The translations under genes were made by a program, and so were the position numbers. From Bacteroidales bacterium (lineage in GTDB: Bacteria > Bacteroidota > Bacteroidia > Bacteroidales > UBA3663), in NCBI GenBank assembly GCA_024694125.1, contig JAILKE010000014.1:1-64000 (forward strand): a DNA stretch of 64,000 nt, read 5' to 3'. This document shows, piece after piece, positions 40,932 through 48,133 of the stretch. The notes under the pieces are model-generated. The model did no database searches. It saw nothing but the letters and a program-made list of their open reading frames with translations, and was not told where the DNA came from. Numbering within the stretch: the first letter of the stretch is position 1; every line of letters starts with the position of its first letter.

Positions 40932-41912
40932 TCAATACAACAGCTGCATCAGCACGTCTCCCACGCTCTGCAGGGTGCTGACCGAGATCTTGTCCAACGT
41001 GTCGTCGGTCGTGTGCCAATGGGGGTAGAAGGTGCCCGGACCCGCCGTGCGCGTATCGATGATGTCGATGGTCGGGATGCGGAGCAACTGATTGACAAAG
41101 ACGTGGTCATCGGTGATGCCGGCGCCGCTCTGGTCGATGAACAGTTGCTTGTGACCCATACGGGCGGCTGTCTGCCACACCATGCTGACGACGTCGCTGG
41201 CATATTGGTCCGAGTAATACTCGCGGTAGAAGGTGGCGTCCGGCGCGCCCACCATATCGAGCAGGATGCCGTAGTTGGCGCGGTAGCCTGCCACATGGGG
41301 CTGACGGCACCATTGCTGCGTGCCCAGTGCCCATTGTTTGTCGTCGTGCGACCCTGTCCAGTCATCGGGCGCACCGTAGTCCTCTACATCGGTCAGGAAG
41401 ATGTCGATGCCCATGCGCGGGCTCTTCAGTCCTGCCTGTCGGGCTATCTCGAGCAGTACACCCACGCCCGATGCTCCGTCATTGGCTGCTGGCACAGGTT
41501 GCTTGCGCTTGGAGGGGTCTGGGTCGGCGTCCGATATATGGCGGCTGTCCCAGTGCGCCATCAGCAGCACGCGGTTGGACGACTGAACATTGAACGAAGC
41601 TATCATGTTGATGCATGGCAGACGTGTGCCGTCATAGGCGGTCACGGTGCTGCGCATCACGCGGACATCGGCGCCATAGCGTCGCAGCTCGGCCTCCAGC
41701 CATTGGGCACAGGCCTGGTGTGCCTCGCTGCCTGGTACGCGTGGACCGAAAGCCAACTGCCGTTCTATGGCAGCGTAGGCCGAGTCTCCGGCAAAGGCAG
41801 GAACCACTTTGGCCTGCTGCTCGGTTCCGCTCTGCTGGGACGATTGTTGGCCCGCATTACTGCATCCGAGCAACAGTAACATCGACAAAATTGTATATAT
41901 GTAGTGTGTCAT
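40932..41912 (-). CDS. M28-family lipoprotein, putative type II glutaminyl cyclase
   Basis: The 326-residue protein is a lipoprotein (MTHYIYTILSMLLLLGC, lipobox Cys17) with a zinc-dependent M28 fold: FGPRVPGSEAH, LMAHWDSRH, AANDGASGVGVLLEIAR, FLTDVEDYGAPDDW, LLDMVGAPDATF and PHWHTTDDTLDKIS. The D-V-E-D-Y-G block has Asp where two-zinc aminopeptidases have the second Glu, and HWHT-DD matches glutaminyl cyclases of the animal-like (type II) class. Such enzymes have been described in periodontal Bacteroidales, where they cyclise N-terminal Gln of exported proteins after signal-peptide removal. Several exported proteins here begin with Gln after the predicted cleavage site. A consensus promoter lies at 41998-41965. 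Confidence 0.85.
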   Translation of the reverse strand: MTHYIYTILSMLLLLGCSNAGQQSSQQSGTEQQAKVVPAFAGDSAYAAIERQLAFGPRVPGSEAHQACAQWLEAELRRYGADVRVMRSTVTAYDGTRLPCINMIASFNVQSSNRVLLMAHWDSRHISDADPDPSKRKQPVPAANDGASGVGVLLEIARQAGLKSPRMGIDIFLTDVEDYGAPDDWTGSHDDKQWALGTQQWCRQPHVAGYRANYGILLDMVGAPDATFYREYYSDQYASDVVSMVWQTAARMGHKQLFIDQSGAGITDDHVFVNQLLRIPTIDIIDTRTAGPGTFYPHWHTTDDTLDKISVSTLQSVGDVLMQLLY

Positions 41913-41964
41913 TTTGTAAGAGTTTGGTCGGCTGTGGGCCGTTTGACGCTATTATTCTAGGGTG

Positions 41965-41998
41965 CAAAGGTAGTGAAAAATACCTATTTTTAAGCAAA
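41965..41998 (-). promoter_or_regulatory. Promoter of the glutaminyl-cyclase-like gene
   Basis: On the minus strand TTTG (41998-41995), 22 bp, TACCTTTG (41972-41965). Leader about 45 nt. Divergent from the rseC-rnf promoter. Confidence 0.7.
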
Positions 41999-42077
41999 TA
42001 GATATTATTTTTTATGTTAAACAACATTTTTTTTCACTTTTTTTACATTAGATGGGCATAGTATAGATATTTTTTAC

Positions 42078-42085
42078 TAATTTTG
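42078..42085 (+). promoter_or_regulatory. -7 box of the rseC-rnf operon
   Basis: TAATTTTG fits TAnnTTTG and is followed by CGCTGTC; ATG 42122 is 36 bp downstream. No -33 TTTG at normal spacing. The DNA upstream is very AT-rich, with long T-runs. Confidence 0.55.
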
Positions 42086-42121
42086 CGCTGTCAAAACAGA
42101 AAGAGACCCAAGTTTTATAAA

Positions 42122-42544
42122 ATGATTAACCATATTACCCACAATGGGGTAGTAAGTAGTATAGATGGTCGCAAGGTTACTGTGCAATTCGTGCAGCAGT
42201 CTGCCTGTGCGGGATGTCATGCCAAGATGTTGTGCTCGAGCGGTGACGCCAAGCAGCGCTCCATCGTGGCTGATAGTTATGGCCAGGACTATAAGGTCGG
42301 TGAAATGGTGACCGTCGAGGTCACTACTCAATTGGCCCGTACTGCTATGCTCTATGCCTTCGTGCTGCCTACGGTTGTGGCTCTCATTGTGCTCTTCCCT
42401 GCCATTGGGTGGTGGGGCGAGATGTTGGCCTGCGCTGTCTCTCTGGGCGCATTGGCTCTATATTACGTCGTCCTATACGGATTCAGACAGAAGTTAGACA
42501 GGAAGGTGGTCTTCCTGTTGCATAAAGTAGAAGATATCAAATAA
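42122..42544 (+). CDS. RseC/MucC-like membrane protein (SoxR-reducing system)
   Basis: The 140-residue protein has a cytoplasmic N-terminus with a four-cysteine patch in QQSACAGCHAKMLCSSGD (Cys at about 25, 28 and 34). Two membrane helices follow (LARTAMLYAFVLPTVVALIVLF and MLACAVSLGALALYYVVLYG). The pattern is that of RseC, often the first gene of Rnf operons in Bacteroidota and linked in E. coli to SoxR reduction. The cysteine patch may hold a cluster (inference). Start ATG 42122 gives MINHITHNGVVSSIDG; the frame is open from 42083 but that part overlaps the promoter. It lies 21 nt before rnfB. Confidence 0.85.
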   Translation: MINHITHNGVVSSIDGRKVTVQFVQQSACAGCHAKMLCSSGDAKQRSIVADSYGQDYKVGEMVTVEVTTQLARTAMLYAFVLPTVVALIVLFPAIGWWGEMLACAVSLGALALYYVVLYGFRQKLDRKVVFLLHKVEDIK

Positions 42545-42565
42545 CTAATTTTTAGAGGAATTATT

Positions 42566-43648
42566 ATGTTAAACGAAATTCTTATTGCTCTTGGCGCACT
42601 GGGTGCATTGGGCCTGTTGGGCTCTTTGCTCCTTTGTTTGGTGGCTAAGAAGTTCAATGTTTACGAAGATCCACGCGTAGGCCAGGTCGAAGAGGTTCTG
42701 CCCGGTGCCAACTGCGGCGGTTGCGGTTTCCCCGGTTGCCACGGTATGGCCGATGCCTGTGTCAAGGCTAAGGATGCCAACAACTCGCTCGGTTCGTTGC
42801 TTTGCCCTGTAGGCGGCAACGAGGTAATGGGCAAGGTGGCTGGCATACTCGGTCTCGAGGCTGGTGCTGCTGAACCTAAAGTCGCCGTTGTACGTTGTAA
42901 CGGCAACATCTGCGCTCGTCCTAAAGTGGCTGTCTTCGACGGCGCTAAGTCTTGCGCCATTGCTGCTGCAACCTTCTCGGGAGAGACTGGTTGTATGTTC
43001 GGCTGTCTCGGTCTGGGTGACTGTGTCAAGGCTTGTCAGTTCGATGCTATCCACATCAACCCTGAGACGGGTCTGCCAGAGGTAGATGCCGACAAGTGTG
43101 TGGCCTGTGGCGCCTGCGTCAAGGCTTGTCCTAAGTTCGTCATCGAGGTACGCAAGAAGAGCGCTATGAAGAGCCAGATGCCTAAGCGCGTTTGGGTTGA
43201 TTGCGTCAATAAGGACAAGGGTGCTGTTGCCCGCAAGGCTTGCTCCAATGCATGTATCGGTTGCGGCAAGTGCCAGAAGGTCTGCAAGTTCGATGCCATC
43301 ACCGTCGAGAATAACGTCGCATTCATCGATAGCGAGAAGTGTAAGGCTTGCGGTATGTGCGTAAGCGAGTGCCCAACTGGCGCTATCCACGCTACCGAAC
43401 CTGTAATGATCGTTGTAGAGAAACTCAAGGCCAAGAAGGAGGCCGAGAAGAAAGCCGCTGCCGAGGCTGCTGCCAAGGCTAAGGCCGAAGCCGCTGCTGC
43501 TGCCGCTGAGGCTGCCAAGCAGGAAGCTGCTGCTGAAGCGCCAAAGGCTGAGCCAGTTAAGGCTGAGGCTCCAAAGGCTGCTGAGGCTCCAAAGGCTGCT
43601 GAGGCTCCTAAGACACCATCTACCAAGTCTCCCGAAGCTGGAGAATAA
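42566..43648 (+). CDS. rnfB: Rnf electron transport complex subunit B
   Basis: Electron-entry ferredoxin subunit of the ion-translocating ferredoxin:NAD oxidoreductase. The 360-residue protein has an N-terminal membrane helix (residues 5-27), then an ASF/Fer4 domain (GANCGGCGFPGCHGMA). Four further [4Fe-4S] motifs follow: CLGLGDCVKAC, CVACGACVKAC, CIGCGKCQKVC and CKACGMCVSEC, each followed by a proline or pseudo-proline position. Proteobacterial RnfB has fewer. The last 75 residues are an Ala/Lys/Glu tail with repeats EAPKAAEAPKAAEAPK, likely a flexible or coiled-coil linker. It is the first structural gene of rnfBCDGEA. Confidence 0.94.
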   Translation: MLNEILIALGALGALGLLGSLLLCLVAKKFNVYEDPRVGQVEEVLPGANCGGCGFPGCHGMADACVKAKDANNSLGSLLCPVGGNEVMGKVAGILGLEAGAAEPKVAVVRCNGNICARPKVAVFDGAKSCAIAAATFSGETGCMFGCLGLGDCVKACQFDAIHINPETGLPEVDADKCVACGACVKACPKFVIEVRKKSAMKSQMPKRVWVDCVNKDKGAVARKACSNACIGCGKCQKVCKFDAITVENNVAFIDSEKCKACGMCVSECPTGAIHATEPVMIVVEKLKAKKEAEKKAAAEAAAKAKAEAAAAAAEAAKQEAAAEAPKAEPVKAEAPKAAEAPKAAEAPKTPSTKSPEAGE

Positions 43649-43680
43649 TTGTCGAACGTAAAAAGAGAAAATAGTCAGAT

Positions 43681-45069
43681 ATGAAGACTTTTAAATTAGG
43701 TGGTGTTCATCCCGCCGCAAACAAACTCTCCGCCGGAGCTCCCATTCAGGTGGCAGCTGTGCCGGCCGTGGTTGCCATCCCTATGGCGCAGAACCTCGGC
43801 GCTCCGTCCAAGGCCATCGTGGCCAAAGGTGACAAAGTGAAAGTCGGTACCGTCATTGGCGAACCAGGCGGTTTCCTCTCTTCGTTTGTGCACTCTTCGG
43901 TATCGGGTACTGTAGATAAGGTCGATGTTGTAGAAGATGCAACTGGCAAGAAAGTGCCTGCCGTATTTATTAAGGTAGAGGGCGACGAGTGGGAAGAATC
44001 CATTGACCGCTCGACCGACATCGTGCGTGACATCAAACTCGAGAAACAACAGATCATAGATAAAGTAAAGGAGATGGGTATCGTCGGTATGGGCGGTGCT
44101 ACATTCCCAACCCAGGTCAAGTTGGCTCCACCTCCGACTGCTAAGCCGGAGTGCGTCATCATCAATGCCGTAGAGTGCGAGCCTTACCTCACTTCGGACC
44201 ACTCGCTGATGTTGGCCCATGCTGAGGAAATCTGCATCGGTGTGCAGATCCTGGAGAAGGCTATGGGTGTCAAGAAGGCTTACATCGGCATCGAGGCCAA
44301 CAAGCCTGACGCTATCGAACTGATGCGCAAGACTGCTGCCAATGGTTTCCCTGAGATTGAGATCGTTCCTCTGCAGCTCAAGTACCCACAGGGTGGTGAG
44401 AAGCAGCTCATCAATGCTGTGATTGGTAAGGAGGTTCCTTCGGGTGGTCTGCCTATCGCAACAGGCGCTCTCGTACAGAACGTAGGTACTGCATTCGCCG
44501 TATATGAGGCTGTGCAGAAGAACAAGCCTCTCATCGAGCGTATCGTCACCGTGACTGGCAAGAGCGTTGCCAAGCCAGGCAACTTCCTGACTCGTATCGG
44601 TGTGCCTGTAGCCAACCTCATCGAGGCTGTAGGCGGTGTACCTGAGGATACAGGCAAGATTATCTCTGGTGGTCCAATGATGGGCAAGGCTATGCCTGAT
44701 ACCAACAGTTACGTGGTCAAGGGCTGCTCGGGCATCCTCATCATGAAGAATGCCGAGGCTCGTCGCAAGGAGGCTGGTCCATGTATCCGTTGCGGTAAGT
44801 GTGTACACGCTTGTCCAATGGGTCTGCAGCCTAACTTCCTGGCTCGTTACAGCGAACTCAACATGCTCGACGAGGCTGAGGGTGAGCGCATCTACGATTG
44901 TATCGAGTGTGGCTCTTGCCAGTTCTCTTGCCCAGCCAACCGTCCATTGCTCGACTGGATACGTCAGGGCAAGCCGAAGGTAATGGGTATCCTGCGTCAG
45001 CGTGCAGCCGAGGCTAAGGCCAAGGCCGAAGCTGAGAAGGCCGCCAAGGAGGCTGCTGCCGCCAAGTAA
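43681..45069 (+). CDS. rnfC: Rnf complex subunit C (NADH-binding)
   Basis: Peripheral subunit where NAD is thought to be reduced. The 462-residue protein has an N-terminal RnfC barrel-like part (GVHPAANKLSAG), a Rossmann-like NuoF-type domain (GMGGATFPTQVKLAPP; INAVECEPYLTSDHSLML), SLBB-like TGALVQNVGTAFAVYEAV, and two [4Fe-4S] sites CIRCGKCVHACPMG and CIECGSCQFSCPANRP. The C-terminus (AAEAKAKAEAEKAAKEAAAAK) is a short Ala/Lys tail like that of RnfB. The gap from rnfB is 32 nt. Confidence 0.95.
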   Translation: MKTFKLGGVHPAANKLSAGAPIQVAAVPAVVAIPMAQNLGAPSKAIVAKGDKVKVGTVIGEPGGFLSSFVHSSVSGTVDKVDVVEDATGKKVPAVFIKVEGDEWEESIDRSTDIVRDIKLEKQQIIDKVKEMGIVGMGGATFPTQVKLAPPPTAKPECVIINAVECEPYLTSDHSLMLAHAEEICIGVQILEKAMGVKKAYIGIEANKPDAIELMRKTAANGFPEIEIVPLQLKYPQGGEKQLINAVIGKEVPSGGLPIATGALVQNVGTAFAVYEAVQKNKPLIERIVTVTGKSVAKPGNFLTRIGVPVANLIEAVGGVPEDTGKIISGGPMMGKAMPDTNSYVVKGCSGILIMKNAEARRKEAGPCIRCGKCVHACPMGLQPNFLARYSELNMLDEAEGERIYDCIECGSCQFSCPANRPLLDWIRQGKPKVMGILRQRAAEAKAKAEAEKAAKEAAAAK

Positions 45070-45109
45070 TTTGTAATTAGTAATTTGTAATTTATATACA
45101 AAGAATATT

Positions 45110-46060
45110 ATGTTAAACGTATCTTTGTCGCCTCATGTGCACAGTGGCAACAGCACTCAGAAGTGTATGCTTCAGGTGCTCGTAGGCCTTTGTCCTGCAC
45201 TGCTCTGGTCATTCTACCAGTTCGGCTCGGGTGCTGTCATCATCACTCTGGCGTCGGTGGCATTCTGCCTCTTGTTTGAGTTCCTGATTACTCGCTTCCT
45301 GCTCAATACTCCCTCTACCCTGGGAGACCTTTCGGCAGTGGTAACGGGTGTCTTGCTCGCCTTCAACGTCCCATCTAATCTGCCTATCTGGATTGTCGCT
45401 ATCGGTGCTCTCGTTGCTATCGGTGTGGGCAAGATGGTCTATGGCGGTCTGGGCGCTAACGTGTTCAACCCTGCTCTGGTGGGTCGTGTCTTCCTGTTGG
45501 TTGCTTATCCTGTACAGATGACCTCATGGCCTGTAGAGGCTGGTTATGCTGATGTCGAGACTGGTGCTACTCCTCTCTCTATCATCAAGCGCATTGCCAA
45601 TGGTGAGACTGGTCTCGATGTTCCTGCCTTCATGGACAGCCTGCTCGGTGTGAGCGGCGGTTCTCTCGGTGAGGTTTCGGCCATTGCATTGCTCATTGGC
45701 GGTATCTACCTTCTCATCCGCAAGACCATCACTTGGCACATTCCTGTCAGCATCCTGGTCAGCGCACTGGTATTCGGCTTCCTTTTCTACGGCTTCGACG
45801 TACAGTTGGCCCTCGACCAGTTGGTATGTGGTGGTATGATGCTGGGTGCCATCTTCATGGCTACTGACTATGTCTCTTCGCCAATGAACAGCCGCGGTCA
45901 GCTTCTCTATGGTTGCTGCATCGGTTTCCTGACTATCGTCATCCGTCGTTATGGTGCTTATCCTGAGGGTATGTCTTTTGCCATCCTCATCATGAACGCC
46001 TTTACGCCACTCATCAATAAGTATATCAAACCACAGCGCTTCGGCGTTGTTAAAAAGTAA
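45110..46060 (+). CDS. rnfD: Rnf complex subunit D
   Basis: Integral membrane subunit with covalently bound FMN. The 316-residue protein has about nine hydrophobic helices. The flavinylation site is in DVETGATPLSIIK, with Thr154 as the likely FMN attachment residue (family consensus SGAT; here TGAT). MVYGGLGANVFNPALVGRVF and FMATDYVSSPMNSRGQLLYG are conserved blocks. Attachment needs ApbE, which is not in the window. It lies 40 nt after rnfC, and rnfG follows in 6 nt. Confidence 0.95.
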   Translation: MLNVSLSPHVHSGNSTQKCMLQVLVGLCPALLWSFYQFGSGAVIITLASVAFCLLFEFLITRFLLNTPSTLGDLSAVVTGVLLAFNVPSNLPIWIVAIGALVAIGVGKMVYGGLGANVFNPALVGRVFLLVAYPVQMTSWPVEAGYADVETGATPLSIIKRIANGETGLDVPAFMDSLLGVSGGSLGEVSAIALLIGGIYLLIRKTITWHIPVSILVSALVFGFLFYGFDVQLALDQLVCGGMMLGAIFMATDYVSSPMNSRGQLLYGCCIGFLTIVIRRYGAYPEGMSFAILIMNAFTPLINKYIKPQRFGVVKK

Positions 46061-46066
46061 TCACCT

Positions 46067-46738
46067 ATGGCTAAGTTAGAAAATTCTACCAAAAATATGG
46101 TCCTGTCTCTGACAGCGATCACGCTTGTTGTGGGTGCATTGCTCGGCTTGGTCAATGCTGTCACTGCCGAGCCTATCGAGCAGGCCAAGGCCAACAAGCA
46201 GGCAGCTGCTATTGCGGCTGTAGTACCAGGCGAGGGTAACGAGATCAGTGAGCCTGAGACCGTTACTTCGGCCAATGGCGAGGAGGCTGTCATCTTCACC
46301 GTCACTAAGGGCGGCCAGCCTGTAGGTAAGGCTGTGCGTGCCGTGAGCAAGAATGGCTTCGGTGGCAAGATCACCGTTATGTTCGGTTTCGATCCCAATG
46401 GCAATATCCTGGGTTACAGTGTGCTGGACTGCAGCAACGAGACTCCAGGCTTGGGCGCCAAGATGCCAGACTGGTTCCAGAAGGGCCAGAAGGGTGACAT
46501 CATCGGCAAGAACCCCTCGACCAACAATATGACGGTCAGCAAGGACGGTGGTGAGGTTGATGCCATCACTGCAGCTACCATTTCTTCGCGTGCTTTCCTC
46601 GATGCCCTGGCTCAGGCCTACGGTGTATGCAGCGGTACCGAAGTGGCTACTACCTCAGCATCACAGCAGCAGAATGCTACTGCCGTTGCTTCGTGTGAGA
46701 ATTCTCAGTCGTGCGCCGATTGCGCCGAGTCTATGTAA
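46067..46738 (+). CDS. rnfG: Rnf complex subunit G
   Basis: Periplasm-facing FMN subunit. The 223-residue protein has one N-terminal helix (MVLSLTAITLVVGALLGLVNAV) and an FMN-binding domain with DCSNETPGLGAKM and EVDAITAATISSRAFLDAL. The attachment residue should be Thr171; the site reads TAATIS where the consensus is (S/T)GAT(S/T). The C-terminus is Cys-containing and short (SCENSQSCADCAESM), unusual for RnfG and possibly metal-binding. It is tightly packed between rnfD and rnfE. Confidence 0.93.
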   Translation: MAKLENSTKNMVLSLTAITLVVGALLGLVNAVTAEPIEQAKANKQAAAIAAVVPGEGNEISEPETVTSANGEEAVIFTVTKGGQPVGKAVRAVSKNGFGGKITVMFGFDPNGNILGYSVLDCSNETPGLGAKMPDWFQKGQKGDIIGKNPSTNNMTVSKDGGEVDAITAATISSRAFLDALAQAYGVCSGTEVATTSASQQQNATAVASCENSQSCADCAESM

Positions 46739-46765
46739 TAACATCAATGTAAGGAGATTTCAAAT

Positions 46766-47356
46766 ATGTCAAAACTTGGTATTATTATCAACGGTCTGAT
46801 CAAGGAGAACCCTACATTCGTGTTGCTCCTCGGTATGTGCCCTACCTTGGGTACTACATCATCGGCCATCAATGGTATGAGCATGGGTCTCGCCACCATG
46901 GCGGTATTGATCTGCTCTAACTTCGTTATCTCGTGCCTCAAGAACCTCATTCCTGACAAGGTACACATCCCTTGCTACATCGTGGTCATCGCCGGTTTCG
47001 TTACGGTGGTCCAGTTGTTGCTCAAGGCCTATGCTCCTGCAGTGGACGAGAAGTTGGGCCTCTTCATTCCGCTCATCGTGGTCAACTGTATCGTGCTGGG
47101 TCGTGCTGAGTCGTTTGCTGCCAAGAATGGTCCTATCGACTCTGCCTGTGACGGTATCGGCATTGGCCTGGGCTTCACCATCGCATTGACCGTCATCGGT
47201 CTGTGCCGTGAGTTGCTCGGTGCAGGTACTGCCTTCGGCTTCAGCGTTTATCCTGAGTCGTTCGGCGCATTGACCTTCGTCCTGGCTCCAGGTGCATTCA
47301 TTACTCTGGGCTTCTTGGTAGCTATCTTCAACAAGCTTACTGCCAAGAAAGGATAA
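46766..47356 (+). CDS. rnfE: Rnf complex subunit E
   Basis: One of two homologous six-helix subunits that carry the transmembrane [2Fe-2S] cluster and ion path. The 196-residue protein begins MSKLGIIINGLIKENPTFVLLLGMCPTLGTTSSAING, with the conserved Cys in LGMCP, and has VVNCIVLGRAESFA with the second Cys. It has six predicted helices and no signal peptide. It lies 27 nt after rnfG and 28 nt before rnfA. Confidence 0.95.
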   Translation: MSKLGIIINGLIKENPTFVLLLGMCPTLGTTSSAINGMSMGLATMAVLICSNFVISCLKNLIPDKVHIPCYIVVIAGFVTVVQLLLKAYAPAVDEKLGLFIPLIVVNCIVLGRAESFAAKNGPIDSACDGIGIGLGFTIALTVIGLCRELLGAGTAFGFSVYPESFGALTFVLAPGAFITLGFLVAIFNKLTAKKG

Positions 47357-47384
47357 TCATTCACCTCTAAAAAATTAAGACATT

Positions 47385-47984
47385 ATGAGCTACATTATAA
47401 TGATTATCACTGCGATATTTGTCAACAATATCGTATTGGCACAGTTCCTCGGTATCTGTCCTTTCCTCGGTGTTTCCAAGAAGGTAGGTACTGCTGGCTG
47501 GATGGGTCTGGCTGTACTCTTCGTCATGTTGATTGCCACATTGGTCACCTATCCGATTTACTACGGACTGCTTTTGCCCTTCAACCTTGGTTATATGCAG
47601 ACCATCATCTATATCCTGGTCATTGCAGCCTTGGTTCAGATGGTCGAGATTATTCTCAAGAAGACCATGCCTGCGCTCTACAGTGCACTCGGCGTGTTCT
47701 TGCCTCTTATCACCACCAACTGTACTATCCTTGGTGTCGCCATCAACGTCATCAACTTCGAGTACAACCTGGCTGAATCGGTAGTTTACTCTATCGCTAC
47801 TGCTCTGGGCTTCACTCTCGCTATGATCCTCTTCGCAGGTATTCGCGAGCAGTTGGCCATCACGGACAAGCCTAAGGCTATGGAGGGTACTCCTATTGCT
47901 CTTATCACAGCTGGTCTGTTGGCTATGGCCTTCATGGGCTTCTCTGGTGTTGACAAGGGCCTGAGCGCTGCTCTTGGACTCTAA
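47385..47984 (+). CDS. rnfA: Rnf complex subunit A
   Basis: The partner of RnfE in the membrane core. The 199-residue protein starts MSYIIMIITAIFVNNIVLAQFLGICPFLGVSKK and has the two cluster cysteines in LGICPF and TTNCTILGVAINVI. Six predicted helices. It ends the rnfBCDGEA operon, followed within 20 nt by a strong terminator. The gene order B-C-D-G-E-A is the one seen in other Bacteroidota. Confidence 0.95.
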   Translation: MSYIIMIITAIFVNNIVLAQFLGICPFLGVSKKVGTAGWMGLAVLFVMLIATLVTYPIYYGLLLPFNLGYMQTIIYILVIAALVQMVEIILKKTMPALYSALGVFLPLITTNCTILGVAINVINFEYNLAESVVYSIATALGFTLAMILFAGIREQLAITDKPKAMEGTPIALITAGLLAMAFMGFSGVDKGLSAALGL

Positions 47985-48000
47985 TCAATGAGACATACAT

Positions 48001-48040
48001 AAAAAACGCGGTTGACTAATTCAGTCAGCCGCGTTTTTTT
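48001..48040 (+). terminator. Terminator of the rnf operon
   Basis: AAAAAACGCGGTTGACT (48001-48017) pairs with AGTCAGCCGCGTTTTTTT (48023-48040) with a single G-T type mismatch; loop AATTC; T-run in the right arm. Confidence 0.9.
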
Positions 48041-48080
48041 GTGCAATGTATCAAAGTTAGATGTATTTGTAACAATGCGG

Positions 48081-48112
48081 TTTCGTGGTACAATATAAAA
48101 GCAGTAACTTTG
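48081..48112 (+). promoter_or_regulatory. Promoter of the GH10 gene
   Basis: TAACTTTG at 48105-48112, with TTTC at 48081-48084 exactly 20 bp upstream in place of TTTG. ATG 48134 follows after 21 bp. Confidence 0.62.
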
Positions 48113-48133
48113 CGCCACTAAACACCCAAATCT

